Source: Echinicola vietnamensis DSM 17526
GTDB lineage: Bacteria > Bacteroidota > Bacteroidia > Cytophagales > Cyclobacteriaceae
DNA: 64,000 nucleotides
NCBI RefSeq assembly: GCF_000325705.1
Contig: NC_019904.1
Span: forward strand, 4,881,501 to 4,945,500
Direction of reading: 5' to 3'
A program made the position numbers and the translations under genes. The notes beneath the pieces are model-generated. The model was not told the DNA's origin, did not search any database, and saw only the letters and a list, made by a program, of their open reading frames with translations. Within the stretch, counting starts at the first letter, position 1; the number at the start of each line of letters is the position of its first letter. Shown piece after piece: positions 46,656 through 56,070 of this stretch.

Positions 46656-46692
46656 TTGGCAAAAAGGTAGTTGGCGAACTACCTTTTGCCAA
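46656..46692 (-). terminator. Terminator of the czcA-czcB unit
   Basis: Near-perfect 16-17 nt arms: TTGGCAAAAAGGTAGTT (46656-46672) and AACTACCTTTTGCCAA (46677-46692), with a 4-nt loop and one bulged A. It lies 9 bp beyond the czcB stop on the - strand, so P-II expression downstream would need read-through or its own promoter. Confidence 0.7.
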
Positions 46693-46700
46693 CTTAGCCT

Positions 46701-47933
46701 TTAGTGACTATGTGAAGTCTGGCTTTTTTTCATCTCAGCAATCAGATAATATGCATTATTCCAAGCCACTTTTGTACCCTCCGGCAAAGGCTCCAGCAGA
46801 TTGATTTCTACCCAACCTTCATCCGATATTCCGGTGCGTACCTCTACCGGCTGAAAAGCCCATTCGGTTTTTCCGTCTTCCTCGTGTGCCTCAGCTATAA
46901 AAATATAAGGCTTACCTTCATCCTCCACAATGGCCCCTTCAGGCAAAGCCTTTACAGATTCACTCTCGGTATGGATTTTTCCATTAATGTACATACCGGG
47001 GATTAGGAAGTCTTCTTTACTTTCAATTTCCGCATGTACATGCACCGCTTTAGGGTTTTGCTCAAACTGTTTACCAACAGAGTAGATCTCAGCCTCTAGC
47101 TGCTCCCCCGGCACCGATTCTACCCTAAAAGAGACCTTTTGACCTTCTTTAACCTTATGAACGTCTTTTTCAAATACCATCAGGTCGGCATGTATATGCT
47201 CGGTGTTAACGATCATGAACATTTCTTTCTGAGGGTCTGCAAACTGCCCGACCTGCACCAGTACCTTTTCAATGTACCCGTTAATGGGGCTTACCACAGG
47301 TACATATTGATAAATGTCTCCATTCTGAATTTTGGAGATATTTAAATTGAGTTGTTTCAATTGTGCCTCGTAGCCCTTCACTTCACCTTTCATGGCCTGA
47401 AAATCAGCCAGCGTTTCCTGGTAGGTTTTACCTGACCCCACTTCTTCTTCATACAGCCGCTTTTGCCGTTGCATTTCCTTTTCCAGGTATTGTAAGCGAC
47501 TGAATGATTTTACATAATTAGTTTGTAGCTGAGTCAGGTTGGGGTGTGAAAGGTATGCCAGTGCCTGCCCCTTATTCACCTTCTCACCTTCAATTACTTT
47601 AATGGAAGTTACATTAGCACCTAAAATAGCAGTAACAGTTGCCTCGTGCTGTGGGGGTACTTCCAATTGTCCGTTGGCCTCTACCACCCCGGATAAAGCC
47701 CGCATGGGCAGGCTGTCTACTTTCATCTTGAGGCTGTTAAACTTAAGGTCAGATAAGTGTACCACGCCCACTTCTTCTTCACTGTGACTACTTTCTCCGC
47801 CTTCATGACCGCCTTCACCTTCTGCATGGTTTTCATGGGTTTCTTTAGCCGTATCAGCCGATTTACTGCCGCAGCCTGTAAATACAGAGGCTATCATTAG
47901 CAGTGCCAAAATGTATATCAATTGATTCTTCAT
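46701..47933 (-). CDS. RND efflux periplasmic adaptor (CzcB/CusB-like)
   Basis: A 410-residue membrane-fusion protein that links the RND pump to the outer-membrane channel. It has a lipobox (ASVFTGCGSK, Cys21), a His/Glu-rich metal-binding stretch (about 32-56), a barrel-sandwich/lipoyl half (VTSIKVIEGEKVNKGQALAY), a coiled-coil hairpin (about 140-200) and the beta-barrel domain. It directly follows the CzcA-CzcC fusion gene by 37 bp. Divalent cations (Co, Zn, Cd) are the expected substrates. Confidence 0.92.
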   Translation of the reverse strand: MKNQLIYILALLMIASVFTGCGSKSADTAKETHENHAEGEGGHEGGESSHSEEEVGVVHLSDLKFNSLKMKVDSLPMRALSGVVEANGQLEVPPQHEATVTAILGANVTSIKVIEGEKVNKGQALAYLSHPNLTQLQTNYVKSFSRLQYLEKEMQRQKRLYEEEVGSGKTYQETLADFQAMKGEVKGYEAQLKQLNLNISKIQNGDIYQYVPVVSPINGYIEKVLVQVGQFADPQKEMFMIVNTEHIHADLMVFEKDVHKVKEGQKVSFRVESVPGEQLEAEIYSVGKQFEQNPKAVHVHAEIESKEDFLIPGMYINGKIHTESESVKALPEGAIVEDEGKPYIFIAEAHEEDGKTEWAFQPVEVRTGISDEGWVEINLLEPLPEGTKVAWNNAYYLIAEMKKSQTSHSH

Positions 47934-47970
47934 CTTTTTTATCTATTTATATCTATGATTTATCGGTTAA

Positions 47971-50900
47971 TTAATTTGATGTCTTTAAATAGTATTCCAA
48001 TTGGTAGCGGCTATCCAGGTAGTTACCAAAAGCATCCCAGGAGTCCACCTCAATACGTATCGCGTCACGGATGTTTTGCAGAAACGTCACATAATCTATG
48101 GCTCCTTCGCGATAAGCGGTAACTGCTCCAGCCTGTTGCTCCCTGGCTAGTGGTAGCGCCTCTTCGCGATAGTAAACCCATGAATTGCGCCACTTCAAAT
48201 ACCGCTCCCGCATGTTTTGATAAGCGGTATTCAATTCCATCTGGGTTTGCCTTAGGTTTTGCCCGGCAATATCCCTTTGGATTTTAGCTGACTGGGTCCT
48301 TCCCAACTCAGGCCCAAAAAGTAATGGTATTCTAATACCTATTTGGTATGTGTAAAAGCCGGATTGCCCATCTACCTGCTGTTTACCATATTGCCCCTGC
48401 AGCTGCGGCAGAAATTGTGCTCTCCGTTCTTTTATCATAGCATTTGCGACATCCACCTGCTGCCGGGATACATTTAACATCGGATGGTTCATCAGCGAAT
48501 CTGCCATATAGTTCAAAGGCTGATCCAATTGATTGGTGGCTATGTCTGGTACGTTAAAGAGTGTATCGTTGGCAAACCACAGGTTTAGCCTTTGTAGTGC
48601 ACTCAGATAGTCCCGATACGCCTGCTCTTTTTGAATCTGTACCTGGTTGGCCTGGTTGGAGGTGGCCAGGTACTCCAGCTTGGACGTAGCTTCTGTCTCC
48701 AATCTGATCCGGGCTGCCCGCTCTATATCTATAAATAAAGAATCAAGTTGTTCATACACCAGATACTGACTTTTGGTGGTATACACTTGTGCCCAGGCCC
48801 GGCTCACTTCTCGCTCCAGTTCAATCACTGACAGGTTGAGGGCATCTTCAGCGAGTGCCACTCTTTCTTTCTGCAACCTAAGCCTAGGTGCTATGCCAAA
48901 AACATCAATTTGCTGCTGCTGGATACCTATTTGGGTATATACTCCGCCAGAACTTACCTCTGAACCACTACCAACCTCTTCTCGTCCGGTAAATACCTGC
49001 GTGTTGCCAAAATCCCAGGCGGTTTTCTTTAAAACCTCCTGGTTTTCAATCTCCAAGCGTGCCAATTGAATTTTCGGATAGCTTTCAATCGCTTTCTTTT
49101 TAGCTTGTTCCAGGGTGATCGTAGGCAGACTATCGTAATCACTTTGTCTCTCTGTTAAATTCTCTTGCGACCGCTGGGCATTCGCAAGGGAAGGTAATCC
49201 AACAAGGCCACTCACCATGAACAATACAAGAATCAGATTGGTGTTTGGGGTTTGAAGCCCTTTCCTTTTGTCGCTTCTTCCTTCTACAAAAGTGTAAAGT
49301 ACAGGTAGAACTACCAGCGTAAGCAATGTCGCTGTCAGCATTCCCCCTATCACTACGGTAGCTAAGGGTCGCTGTACTTCGGCACCTGCAGAGGCTGAAA
49401 ATGCCATGGGCAAGAAGCCGAAAATATCTGTTGTCGCTGTTAGCATAATAGGTCTGATTCGTTCTTTTGTTCCGGTTAGAATACGGTCCCTGATACTGGT
49501 CACACCTTCTTCTTTTAGCGAATTGAAGCGGTTGATCAAAACCAGGCCATTGAGCACGGCCACACCGAAGAGCACAATAAATCCGACACCAGCCGAGATA
49601 CTAAATGGCATGTCTCTCAACCAAAGGGCAAACACACCTCCAATGGCTGCCAAAGGAATGGCGATGTAAATCATTATGGATTGTGAGAAAGATTTAAGCG
49701 CAAAGTAGAGTAGTACAAAGATGAGAAACAGGGCTATTGGCACCACGATCTGCAAGCGTTGCTTGGCTCTCTGAAGGTTTTCAAATTCACCTCCGTAGGA
49801 AATATAATAGCCTGCTGGCAAATCCAGCTCACTATCCAGCTTTTCCTGTATATCATTGACTACCGACTCTACATCCCGGCCTCTTACATTCACTCCGACA
49901 TAGGTTCTTCTGTAGGTATTGTCCCGAGAAATCTGCATGGGTCCAGGCACGTAACTAATGTCTGCTACCTCCTTAATCGGAACCTGTGTACCATCCGGAA
50001 GGTCAATATATAAGGTGCGCAGGTCGTCTATGCTCTTTCGGTGAGCTTCATCAAAGCGGATAACCAGGTCAAATCGTTTTTCGCCTTCAAAGATCACCCC
50101 GGCTACACCACCGGCAAAAGCTGTGCTTACGTACTCATTGAGCTTCTGGATATCTAGTCCATATTGCGCTACTTTATCCCGGTTATAACGGACAGTCATT
50201 TGCGGTAGTCCTGACGTTCTTTCCGGGTTTACATCTCCTGCTCCAGGCACTGTAGAAATGATATCTGCCATCTCCTGAACTTTGGCTGACAGCATCTCCA
50301 GATCTTCGCCATAAAGTTTGACAGCAATATCTTCCCGGACACCTTCCAGCAACTCATTGAACCGTAATTCCACCGGCTGGGTAAAGACCAGATTTACTCC
50401 GGTCATGTTAGTTTCTAACTTATCCTTGATTTGCTCTATCAACTCATCCTTGGTCTCGGCAGATACCCACTGGTCTTTATCTTTTTCCAAAATGAGATAC
50501 ATATCAGCAATGTCCATGGGCATGGGGTCGGTAGGAATATCTGCCACTCCTATACGGGCCGTTACCGTCTTAATTTCCGGAAAGCTCTTTAATAACAATT
50601 CTTCAATTTTGATAGACACGTCTTTTGACTCACTCAAAGAACTTCCAGGTCGGATGAGTGCCTGCATAGCAATGTCCCCTTCATCTAATTGTGGTACAAA
50701 CTCGCCCCCCATACGTGAGAAAATAAACCCAGCAAGCCCTAGCAATACAATAGCAACAATAATTACCACAGCTTTGAAACGCAGCGCACTTTTAAGTAAT
50801 GGAAGGTAAGCATATTGAATACCGCCAATAATCTTGTCGCTAACTTTCTCTAACCACCGTTCAAAACGACCAAACCAATTCTTTTTATTCTGAATAGGTT

Positions 50901-52416
50901 TCATGAATAGTGCCGACATCATGGGCACGTAAGTCAGGCATAATATAATGGCTCCAATCATGGCAAAACCAAAGGTGTAGGCCATAGGTTGAAACATTTT
51001 ACCTTCTACCCCTGTAAGGAAAAGTATCGGAGCAAAGACAATCAAAATAATAATCTGTCCGAAAAAAGCAGAACTCATCATCGTACTGCCGGCATCATAC
51101 GCCACCTCATCCATTACAACCTGGTTAAACTTTATCTTCCCTGATCGGATGCGCTTCTGGATTTCGTATACTGTACCTTCAATAATAATCACCGCACCAT
51201 CAATGATGATCCCGAAATCAATAGCTCCCAAGCTCATCAGGTTGGCCCATACATTGAACTGCTTCATCAAGATGAAGGCAAATAATAAAGAAAGAGGAAT
51301 AGTGGTGGCAGTAATTATCCCACCTCGTAAACTCCCCAACAAGATTACCAAAGCAAAAATTACAATTAAAGCTCCCTCTATCAGGTTTTGCTTCACAGTG
51401 TCAGTCGTTCTTGATATCAGGTCACTTCTGTCTATTATTGAATTGATAGCCAGTCCCTCAGGAAGAGATTTTTCTACCTCTTCCATGCGTTCTTTCACAT
51501 TTTGGATCACGGCATTTGGATTGGAACCTTTAAGCATCATAATAATGCCACCTACTGCTTCTTTCCCATCCTGTGTAAAGGCCCCATACCTTACCTGGTT
51601 ACCAAAGTGTACCTTTTCTGCAACATCACCAATAGTAATCGGAAGGCCATTTTCCGTTGTAATAACGATTTTACGGATGTCGTCAAGAGAACGCACCAAG
51701 CCCTCACCACGAATGAAGTTTGACATCCTGTTTTTTTCAATGTAGGCGCCCCCAGTATTGACATTATTTCTAGCCAATGCCTCATATACTTCGGAAATGC
51801 TCACATTCATTGCATTGAGCTTTTCCGGATTAATGGCTACTTCATATTGTTTAATATAACCACCGAATGAATTGACCTCAACCACTCCATCTAGTAGAGT
51901 AAGTTGTCGTTTAACAATCCATTCCTGAATAGTGCGTAGCTCCATAGGAGAATACTGTGACTCATAGCCCTCTTGAGGTTGGATAGTATATTCGTAAATC
52001 TGACCCAACCCAGTAGAAATTGGCCCCATAGTAGGGCTGCCGAATTTTTGTGGAATAGTCTCTTGTAATTCATTTAACTTTTCCTGAACTAGTTGTCGGG
52101 GCAGATAGGTGCCCATGTCGTCTTCAAACACTATTGTAACTACTGACAGACCAAACCTCGAAATAGAGCGGATTTCATCTACTCCCGGCAAATTACCCAT
52201 GGCTAACTCTACCGGATAAGTAACAAATTGCTCTATATCCTCAGTAGCCAGGTTGGGAGAAACAGTGATTACCTGCACCTGATTATTTGTAATGTCCGGT
52301 ACCGATCCCAGGTTGACCGTGGACATGGAGTAGATACCTACTCCGATGAGGGCCAGCGTAAGCAAGCCCACAATGAATTTATTCTTTATAGAAAAAGAAA
52401 TGATTTTATTGATCAT
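47971..52416 (-). CDS. CzcA-type RND pump fused to a TolC-type outer-membrane factor
   Basis: A 1481-residue fusion. Residues 1-about 1040 form a heavy-metal RND permease: the N-terminal helix, the proton-relay aspartates in MSLGAIDFGIIIDGAVIIIE (Asp about 402 and 408) and GVAVLNGLVLINRFNSLKEE. After a short second hydrophobic segment (NLILVLFMVSGLVGLPSLA, about 1058-1075), residues about 1090-1481 form a TolC/CzcC-like helical channel. Such CusA/CzcA-TolC fusions are known in Bacteroidota. Motor, channel and adaptor (czcB) therefore come from two genes. It exports divalent metals across both membranes. Confidence 0.93.
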   Translation of the reverse strand: MINKIISFSIKNKFIVGLLTLALIGVGIYSMSTVNLGSVPDITNNQVQVITVSPNLATEDIEQFVTYPVELAMGNLPGVDEIRSISRFGLSVVTIVFEDDMGTYLPRQLVQEKLNELQETIPQKFGSPTMGPISTGLGQIYEYTIQPQEGYESQYSPMELRTIQEWIVKRQLTLLDGVVEVNSFGGYIKQYEVAINPEKLNAMNVSISEVYEALARNNVNTGGAYIEKNRMSNFIRGEGLVRSLDDIRKIVITTENGLPITIGDVAEKVHFGNQVRYGAFTQDGKEAVGGIIMMLKGSNPNAVIQNVKERMEEVEKSLPEGLAINSIIDRSDLISRTTDTVKQNLIEGALIVIFALVILLGSLRGGIITATTIPLSLLFAFILMKQFNVWANLMSLGAIDFGIIIDGAVIIIEGTVYEIQKRIRSGKIKFNQVVMDEVAYDAGSTMMSSAFFGQIIILIVFAPILFLTGVEGKMFQPMAYTFGFAMIGAIILCLTYVPMMSALFMKPIQNKKNWFGRFERWLEKVSDKIIGGIQYAYLPLLKSALRFKAVVIIVAIVLLGLAGFIFSRMGGEFVPQLDEGDIAMQALIRPGSSLSESKDVSIKIEELLLKSFPEIKTVTARIGVADIPTDPMPMDIADMYLILEKDKDQWVSAETKDELIEQIKDKLETNMTGVNLVFTQPVELRFNELLEGVREDIAVKLYGEDLEMLSAKVQEMADIISTVPGAGDVNPERTSGLPQMTVRYNRDKVAQYGLDIQKLNEYVSTAFAGGVAGVIFEGEKRFDLVIRFDEAHRKSIDDLRTLYIDLPDGTQVPIKEVADISYVPGPMQISRDNTYRRTYVGVNVRGRDVESVVNDIQEKLDSELDLPAGYYISYGGEFENLQRAKQRLQIVVPIALFLIFVLLYFALKSFSQSIMIYIAIPLAAIGGVFALWLRDMPFSISAGVGFIVLFGVAVLNGLVLINRFNSLKEEGVTSIRDRILTGTKERIRPIMLTATTDIFGFLPMAFSASAGAEVQRPLATVVIGGMLTATLLTLVVLPVLYTFVEGRSDKRKGLQTPNTNLILVLFMVSGLVGLPSLANAQRSQENLTERQSDYDSLPTITLEQAKKKAIESYPKIQLARLEIENQEVLKKTAWDFGNTQVFTGREEVGSGSEVSSGGVYTQIGIQQQQIDVFGIAPRLRLQKERVALAEDALNLSVIELEREVSRAWAQVYTTKSQYLVYEQLDSLFIDIERAARIRLETEATSKLEYLATSNQANQVQIQKEQAYRDYLSALQRLNLWFANDTLFNVPDIATNQLDQPLNYMADSLMNHPMLNVSRQQVDVANAMIKERRAQFLPQLQGQYGKQQVDGQSGFYTYQIGIRIPLLFGPELGRTQSAKIQRDIAGQNLRQTQMELNTAYQNMRERYLKWRNSWVYYREEALPLAREQQAGAVTAYREGAIDYVTFLQNIRDAIRIEVDSWDAFGNYLDSRYQLEYYLKTSN

Positions 52417-52429
52417 ACCATTTATTAAA

Positions 52430-52579
52430 TTATTTCACATGAACAGAGAAGAAGTGATGAACACGAGCCACCATCGCTGCAAGCAAGATGAGGCATACCA
52501 TCACAATGAAAAGCCATTTGATTGCCCATTTGGCCGTGATTTTTCTCTTTCTTCTCTTCTTTTTATTTGATTCTTTCAA
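52430..52579 (-). CDS. Possible 49-residue membrane peptide before czcA
   Basis: A reading from a TTG at 52579 gives a very basic start (KKKRRKRK) and one membrane helix (WLFIVMVCLILLAAMVA), ending 13 bp before the czcA start. Charge and hydrophobicity suggest a real small protein, but there is no ATG and no known family, so this is uncertain. Confidence 0.3.
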   Translation of the reverse strand: MKESNKKKRRKRKITAKWAIKWLFIVMVCLILLAAMVARVHHFFSVHVK

Positions 52580-52727
52580 AATTTTTCAAATTTTCCCTAA
52601 AACCAATGAAAGGTGACCTTATGGAATTTAGGCCAATGAAAAGGGGGCTGTATAGATTGCAGTATGAATTCCGGTCAATGCATAACATCATTGCCAAATA
52701 GACATACCGAACCCTACAACCTGCAAA

Positions 52728-53045
52728 TTAAGCTCGAGGAGGTTTGAGAAAATCGTGAAGTTTCAGGTTTCCGAAGTCCTGACGAAAAGAAGAATAAACT
52801 TGTGGGAGCTTCAAAGGATGTGAGAAAACAACACCAGAAGCAGGAAAAAAATGAAGGTGGCAGCAATGGCACACACAGAAAGGAGTACACCCATCCCACC
52901 CGTTAGTGGAATGGTGGTTATGCCCTGGGTTGCCGATATCAACTATTGTTACACTGTTTTGAGAATCTTCGGGAATAGTATCCGCACATGCCACCCCTGA
53001 AAGGGCTATAAAGTAAAAACTCAATATGTAGCATGCGATTTTCAT
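52728..53045 (-). CDS. DUF6660-like secreted Cys/His protein
   Basis: A 105-residue protein with signal peptide (ending SGVACA). The middle is rich in His and Cys (GHNHHSTNGWDGCTPFCVCH then CCHLHF), a typical small periplasmic metal-binding sequence, and I recall DUF6660 proteins with the pattern C.PFC.C.CC next to czc genes. It may buffer metal in the periplasm for the efflux pump. It is upstream of czcA in the same direction. Confidence 0.7.
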   Translation of the reverse strand: MKIACYILSFYFIALSGVACADTIPEDSQNSVTIVDIGNPGHNHHSTNGWDGCTPFCVCHCCHLHFFPASGVVFSHPLKLPQVYSSFRQDFGNLKLHDFLKPPRA

Positions 53046-53151
53046 TATTACAAATGTACGTAATTAAGCAATGCAAGGGTATTGCAAAGTAGAAACTTAA
53101 AGGTTAACTAAGTAACTGGCTGCATTTTCGCTGAATGGCATTCGTCTTTAT

Positions 53152-54381
53152 CTAAAAATAGCTGGAAACCCCAATTTCTATTCCTGCTGTTTTTACAGGT
53201 GGATTCCCCAATAAATCCGTTTCCCACATGTAGCGGTAGTTGGCCCGTATCACCGTCTGTGCAGATGGCCGGAAACTAATGGCAGGCACAATGGCCTGTA
53301 GATCGTCATGAATAATGGCCCCGGTTTCATTAAATGATCCTACGTTGTAATCTACATGCTCCAGGCGCACAGCTAGATTAACCTTGGCATTTTCCCATCC
53401 CAGCATCTTACGCTTAATAATTGTGTAAACAACATCAACGAATCCTCCCTGTTGCTGCGTGCCAAACTGCTGTGAATAGGTATCTGGTATATCCAGGAAG
53501 GCCCAAACCCACTCACCTGTGATATTCATCTTTTTTTTGATGGTGGTATTGACGTCTATAGCAAATACGTCCAACCTTCTTTTTGTATCCAAAACAAGTC
53601 CATCTTCCTCATATTTATTATATACATCCCCCATCCATGAAAGCCCAATTTCTCCAATTTGCCTATGACGAATTGCCGTTTTCAGTGTAACCAGTGGTAC
53701 GGCATTAAAATTTTCTTCAAACCGATCTACATTTTCTTTGGCAGCCGGTAGCCAGGTGCGGCCTTCGCTGTTGGCGATTATCTGATCATTGAATCCATTG
53801 GTCACATAAGCTTCATAGGCCCAAACCCATTGCTTCTGATAGGTTTTGCCATGAAAACCAAACCCGACATTGCTGAAAGTAGACGGGATTATGGTGGTAG
53901 CTGAAATAGGCCGGTCTACAAATTCCCAATTAGGCCCATCATGATTTTGGTTAAATGCACCTATAGGATTCATGATGATTCCTCCCCTAAGGTTAAATAA
54001 GGGGTGAAATTCAAAATCAAGAGCAGCAAACTCAATATTTATTTCCTTGGTGCCTTCTTCAAACTCTATTTCGGAAAGGAATTTAATCCGATCCAGGATT
54101 GAGGAAGACACGAATAGCGTCATTCTGGGTATCTTAAAAGAAACCCCCTCGCTAATTCCATCAGTCACGAAATACTGACCATGTGCTTCAACATAACCGC
54201 CCAAGGCCACCGGAAAACTGCCTGCCTGTAAAAACGGACGGTTATAAACCGCATCCATATTCATTTGGATATCAGTTGTGTCATTACTTATTTGCTGTGC
54301 CATTACAGATGCTCCCATTCCCAAAAAAATAATAAGGAATAGCAGTTTGAGGTTTTTATAAATGAATGTAGATGTTTTCAT
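53152..54381 (-). CDS. Outer-membrane beta-barrel protein (porin-like)
   Basis: A 409-residue protein from the ATG at 54381 (a longer frame from 54498 would overlap the Rieske gene and lacks a signal). It has a signal peptide (FLIIFLGMGASVMAQ), alternating beta-strand pattern throughout, aromatic girdle residues and a C-terminal Phe (GIEIGVSSYF), as in outer-membrane barrels. It resembles the phosphate-selective porin O/P type in layout, but the substrate cannot be told. It is the last gene of an operon with the Rieske protein (26 bp overlap) and the di-heme oxidoreductase. Confidence 0.8.
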   Translation of the reverse strand: MKTSTFIYKNLKLLFLIIFLGMGASVMAQQISNDTTDIQMNMDAVYNRPFLQAGSFPVALGGYVEAHGQYFVTDGISEGVSFKIPRMTLFVSSSILDRIKFLSEIEFEEGTKEINIEFAALDFEFHPLFNLRGGIIMNPIGAFNQNHDGPNWEFVDRPISATTIIPSTFSNVGFGFHGKTYQKQWVWAYEAYVTNGFNDQIIANSEGRTWLPAAKENVDRFEENFNAVPLVTLKTAIRHRQIGEIGLSWMGDVYNKYEEDGLVLDTKRRLDVFAIDVNTTIKKKMNITGEWVWAFLDIPDTYSQQFGTQQQGGFVDVVYTIIKRKMLGWENAKVNLAVRLEHVDYNVGSFNETGAIIHDDLQAIVPAISFRPSAQTVIRANYRYMWETDLLGNPPVKTAGIEIGVSSYF

Positions 54382-54784
54382 GATCTGTGCTTGTATTAAA
54401 GGTTTTGAGGTTAGTTTCTGCAGGGCCCTGCAATACATTGCCCTTTGAATCAAATTCACTTCCGTGACAGGGGCAGACGAGGTAATTGGGTTGTGCATTT
54501 ACTTCGCACCCTTTATGCGTACACTCCATCCATAGTGCGATGTATTCCTTAGGATTGATTCTGTATAAGGCAATAGGAAAGGCCAAAGAGGTTGCTCTTA
54601 CCAGTACTACTTCCAGGAGTTTTTCCTGGTCGGTAGAAAATTCACTTTTTGATAACTTCAGCTTATTATCGCTTATCAAGGCACTCACTTTATGAATAGA
54701 CGTACAGCCTGAAAAAAAAGTGGTGATTCCAGCTGCTGCTAAGCAAGAGCCTCCCATTAATCTTAGAAATTCTTTCCTGTCCAT
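54356..54784 (-). CDS. Rieske [2Fe-2S] lipoprotein
   Basis: A 142-residue protein from the ATG at 54784. The N-terminus has a TAT/Sec-type signal (DRKEFLRLMGGSCLAAAG) and a lipobox-like SGC. The Rieske cluster ligands are complete: CTHKGC (about 87-92) and CPCHGSEFD (about 103-111), one Cys and one His in each. It should transfer electrons in the periplasm. The start is 4 bp after the di-heme oxidoreductase gene, so both are made together and probably exchange electrons. Confidence 0.9.
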   Translation of the reverse strand: MDRKEFLRLMGGSCLAAAGITTFFSGCTSIHKVSALISDNKLKLSKSEFSTDQEKLLEVVLVRATSLAFPIALYRINPKEYIALWMECTHKGCEVNAQPNYLVCPCHGSEFDSKGNVLQGPAETNLKTFNTSTDHENIYIHL

Positions 54785-54788
54785 ATGA

Positions 54789-55991
54789 CTAAAGAGATTT
54801 AAGAAATGTGAGGAGTTTTTGCTTATCTGTTTTGCTGAGTTGCTCAAAGCTGTCCCGGCTGGTGGATGCTTCCCCACCATGCATATTTATAGCTTCTTCA
54901 ATCGTTTTTGCACGTCCATCGTGCATCAGAAACAACTCACCTCCTTGGGAATCCTGTGAAAGACCAAGTCCCCAGAGTGGTGGGGTTCGCCATTCATACG
55001 TTTCTGCTGAACCTTCCGTAGCTCCATCATCGAGACCAGGTCCCATATCGTGCAGCAACAAATCTGTATAAGGATAAAAAGTCTTATTGCTGAGAGCTCC
55101 AATATCTGATTCAGGAGTTGTCCAGGAGGGGATATGACATGAGCCACACTTAATATCAGTGAAGATTTGTTGACCCCGAATAACATCAGAAGCATCGGAT
55201 TCCCTTTGAATGGGTGCTTTAAGCGTTCTTAAATAAAAAACTACGTCCCTTATAGTCTGATCGCTTACTTCCGGATCCACTGAGAGGTTGGTGGCCACAT
55301 CTAGCGACTCAAATGTAGATGTCACGCCCATATCCTGGTTATATGCGGTGGCAGTTTGTTGCAACAAGTCAATGGCGGCAGCCTTCTTTCCGAAACGCCC
55401 AATGTATTTACCACTGAAGGATTGATGAAACCATTGCGGTTGAAAGTAATCGGGAGGAGTAATATAATTGGGGATCCCGGAGATACCATCTCCATCATCA
55501 TCATTAGGATCGGCATTTTCAAGGATTTGTGCATCTGTGAGGGCCGCTAACAGTCCAAGACCGGTAACTGCGGGAGGAGTAAACTTCATAAATGGAACCC
55601 CGGAGGGTAGCCTCTCCGGCTCAAATCCCGGAATGGCCCTATTCTGCAGCTGTGGTGCTCCTGGTGGAATATTGGAACTCTGATTGGGTGATGTCTGCCC
55701 AAATCGTGTAAGTGTGGTGAAAGGATGCCCTTTTCCATCTCCCGGATGACAGCTTCCACAGGAGGTGGCTACAAACATAGGTCCCAAACCATTCTCTGGT
55801 GTAAAAACCTCATCATTGAAGGCTACATCTCCAGCCAAAAACCTGTTCTGCTCTGAATATGCAAGATCTTCCATTGGACCGTCCAACAATTCATTTTCTG
55901 CTGGTGCTTCAGGAAATACCTCTTCGCATGAATAAAACGACAAGGGCACCAAAAAAACCAAAACCAGATACTTTATTTTTATGTTTATCAT
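54789..55991 (-). CDS. Di-heme oxidoreductase (thiol-oxidoreductase/DUF1111 type) lipoprotein
   Basis: A 400-residue exported protein with a lipobox (SFYSCEE, Cys22) and two c-type heme sites: CGSCHPGDGKG (78-82) and CGSCHIPSW (about 281-285). Family markers LQNRAIPGFEPERLPSG, GRFGKKAAAIDLLQQTA and PPLWGLGLS are present. Members are often found in iron- or metal-regulated clusters. Here it is followed by a Rieske protein and an outer-membrane barrel, and divergent from a DtxR/MntR-type gene with a palindrome between them. Its physiological substrate is unknown. Confidence 0.9.
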   Translation of the reverse strand: MINIKIKYLVLVFLVPLSFYSCEEVFPEAPAENELLDGPMEDLAYSEQNRFLAGDVAFNDEVFTPENGLGPMFVATSCGSCHPGDGKGHPFTTLTRFGQTSPNQSSNIPPGAPQLQNRAIPGFEPERLPSGVPFMKFTPPAVTGLGLLAALTDAQILENADPNDDDGDGISGIPNYITPPDYFQPQWFHQSFSGKYIGRFGKKAAAIDLLQQTATAYNQDMGVTSTFESLDVATNLSVDPEVSDQTIRDVVFYLRTLKAPIQRESDASDVIRGQQIFTDIKCGSCHIPSWTTPESDIGALSNKTFYPYTDLLLHDMGPGLDDGATEGSAETYEWRTPPLWGLGLSQDSQGGELFLMHDGRAKTIEEAINMHGGEASTSRDSFEQLSKTDKQKLLTFLKSL

Positions 55992-56030
55992 ATAATTATA
56001 TGTTGATAAGGCAAAACTAATAATTTGTTT

Positions 56031-56051
56031 AACTAAAATAAAATTTTAGTT
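56031..56051. promoter_or_regulatory. Perfect palindrome, probable operator of the DtxR-type regulator
   Basis: AACTAAAAT (56031-56039), 3-nt spacer, ATTTTAGTT (56043-56051), with a further TTTAGACTAAA palindrome immediately after (about 56050-56060). It lies in the 80-bp gap between the divergent di-heme oxidoreductase gene and the DtxR/MntR-type gene, the classic position for an operator of that repressor. Confidence 0.55.
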
Positions 56052-56070
56052 TAGACTAAATTAATCAATA

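Noticed and set aside
54382..54498. Longer N-terminus for the outer-membrane barrel gene
   Set aside because: It lies inside the Rieske gene and puts the signal peptide in the interior; the ATG at 54381 gives a proper signal at the start.
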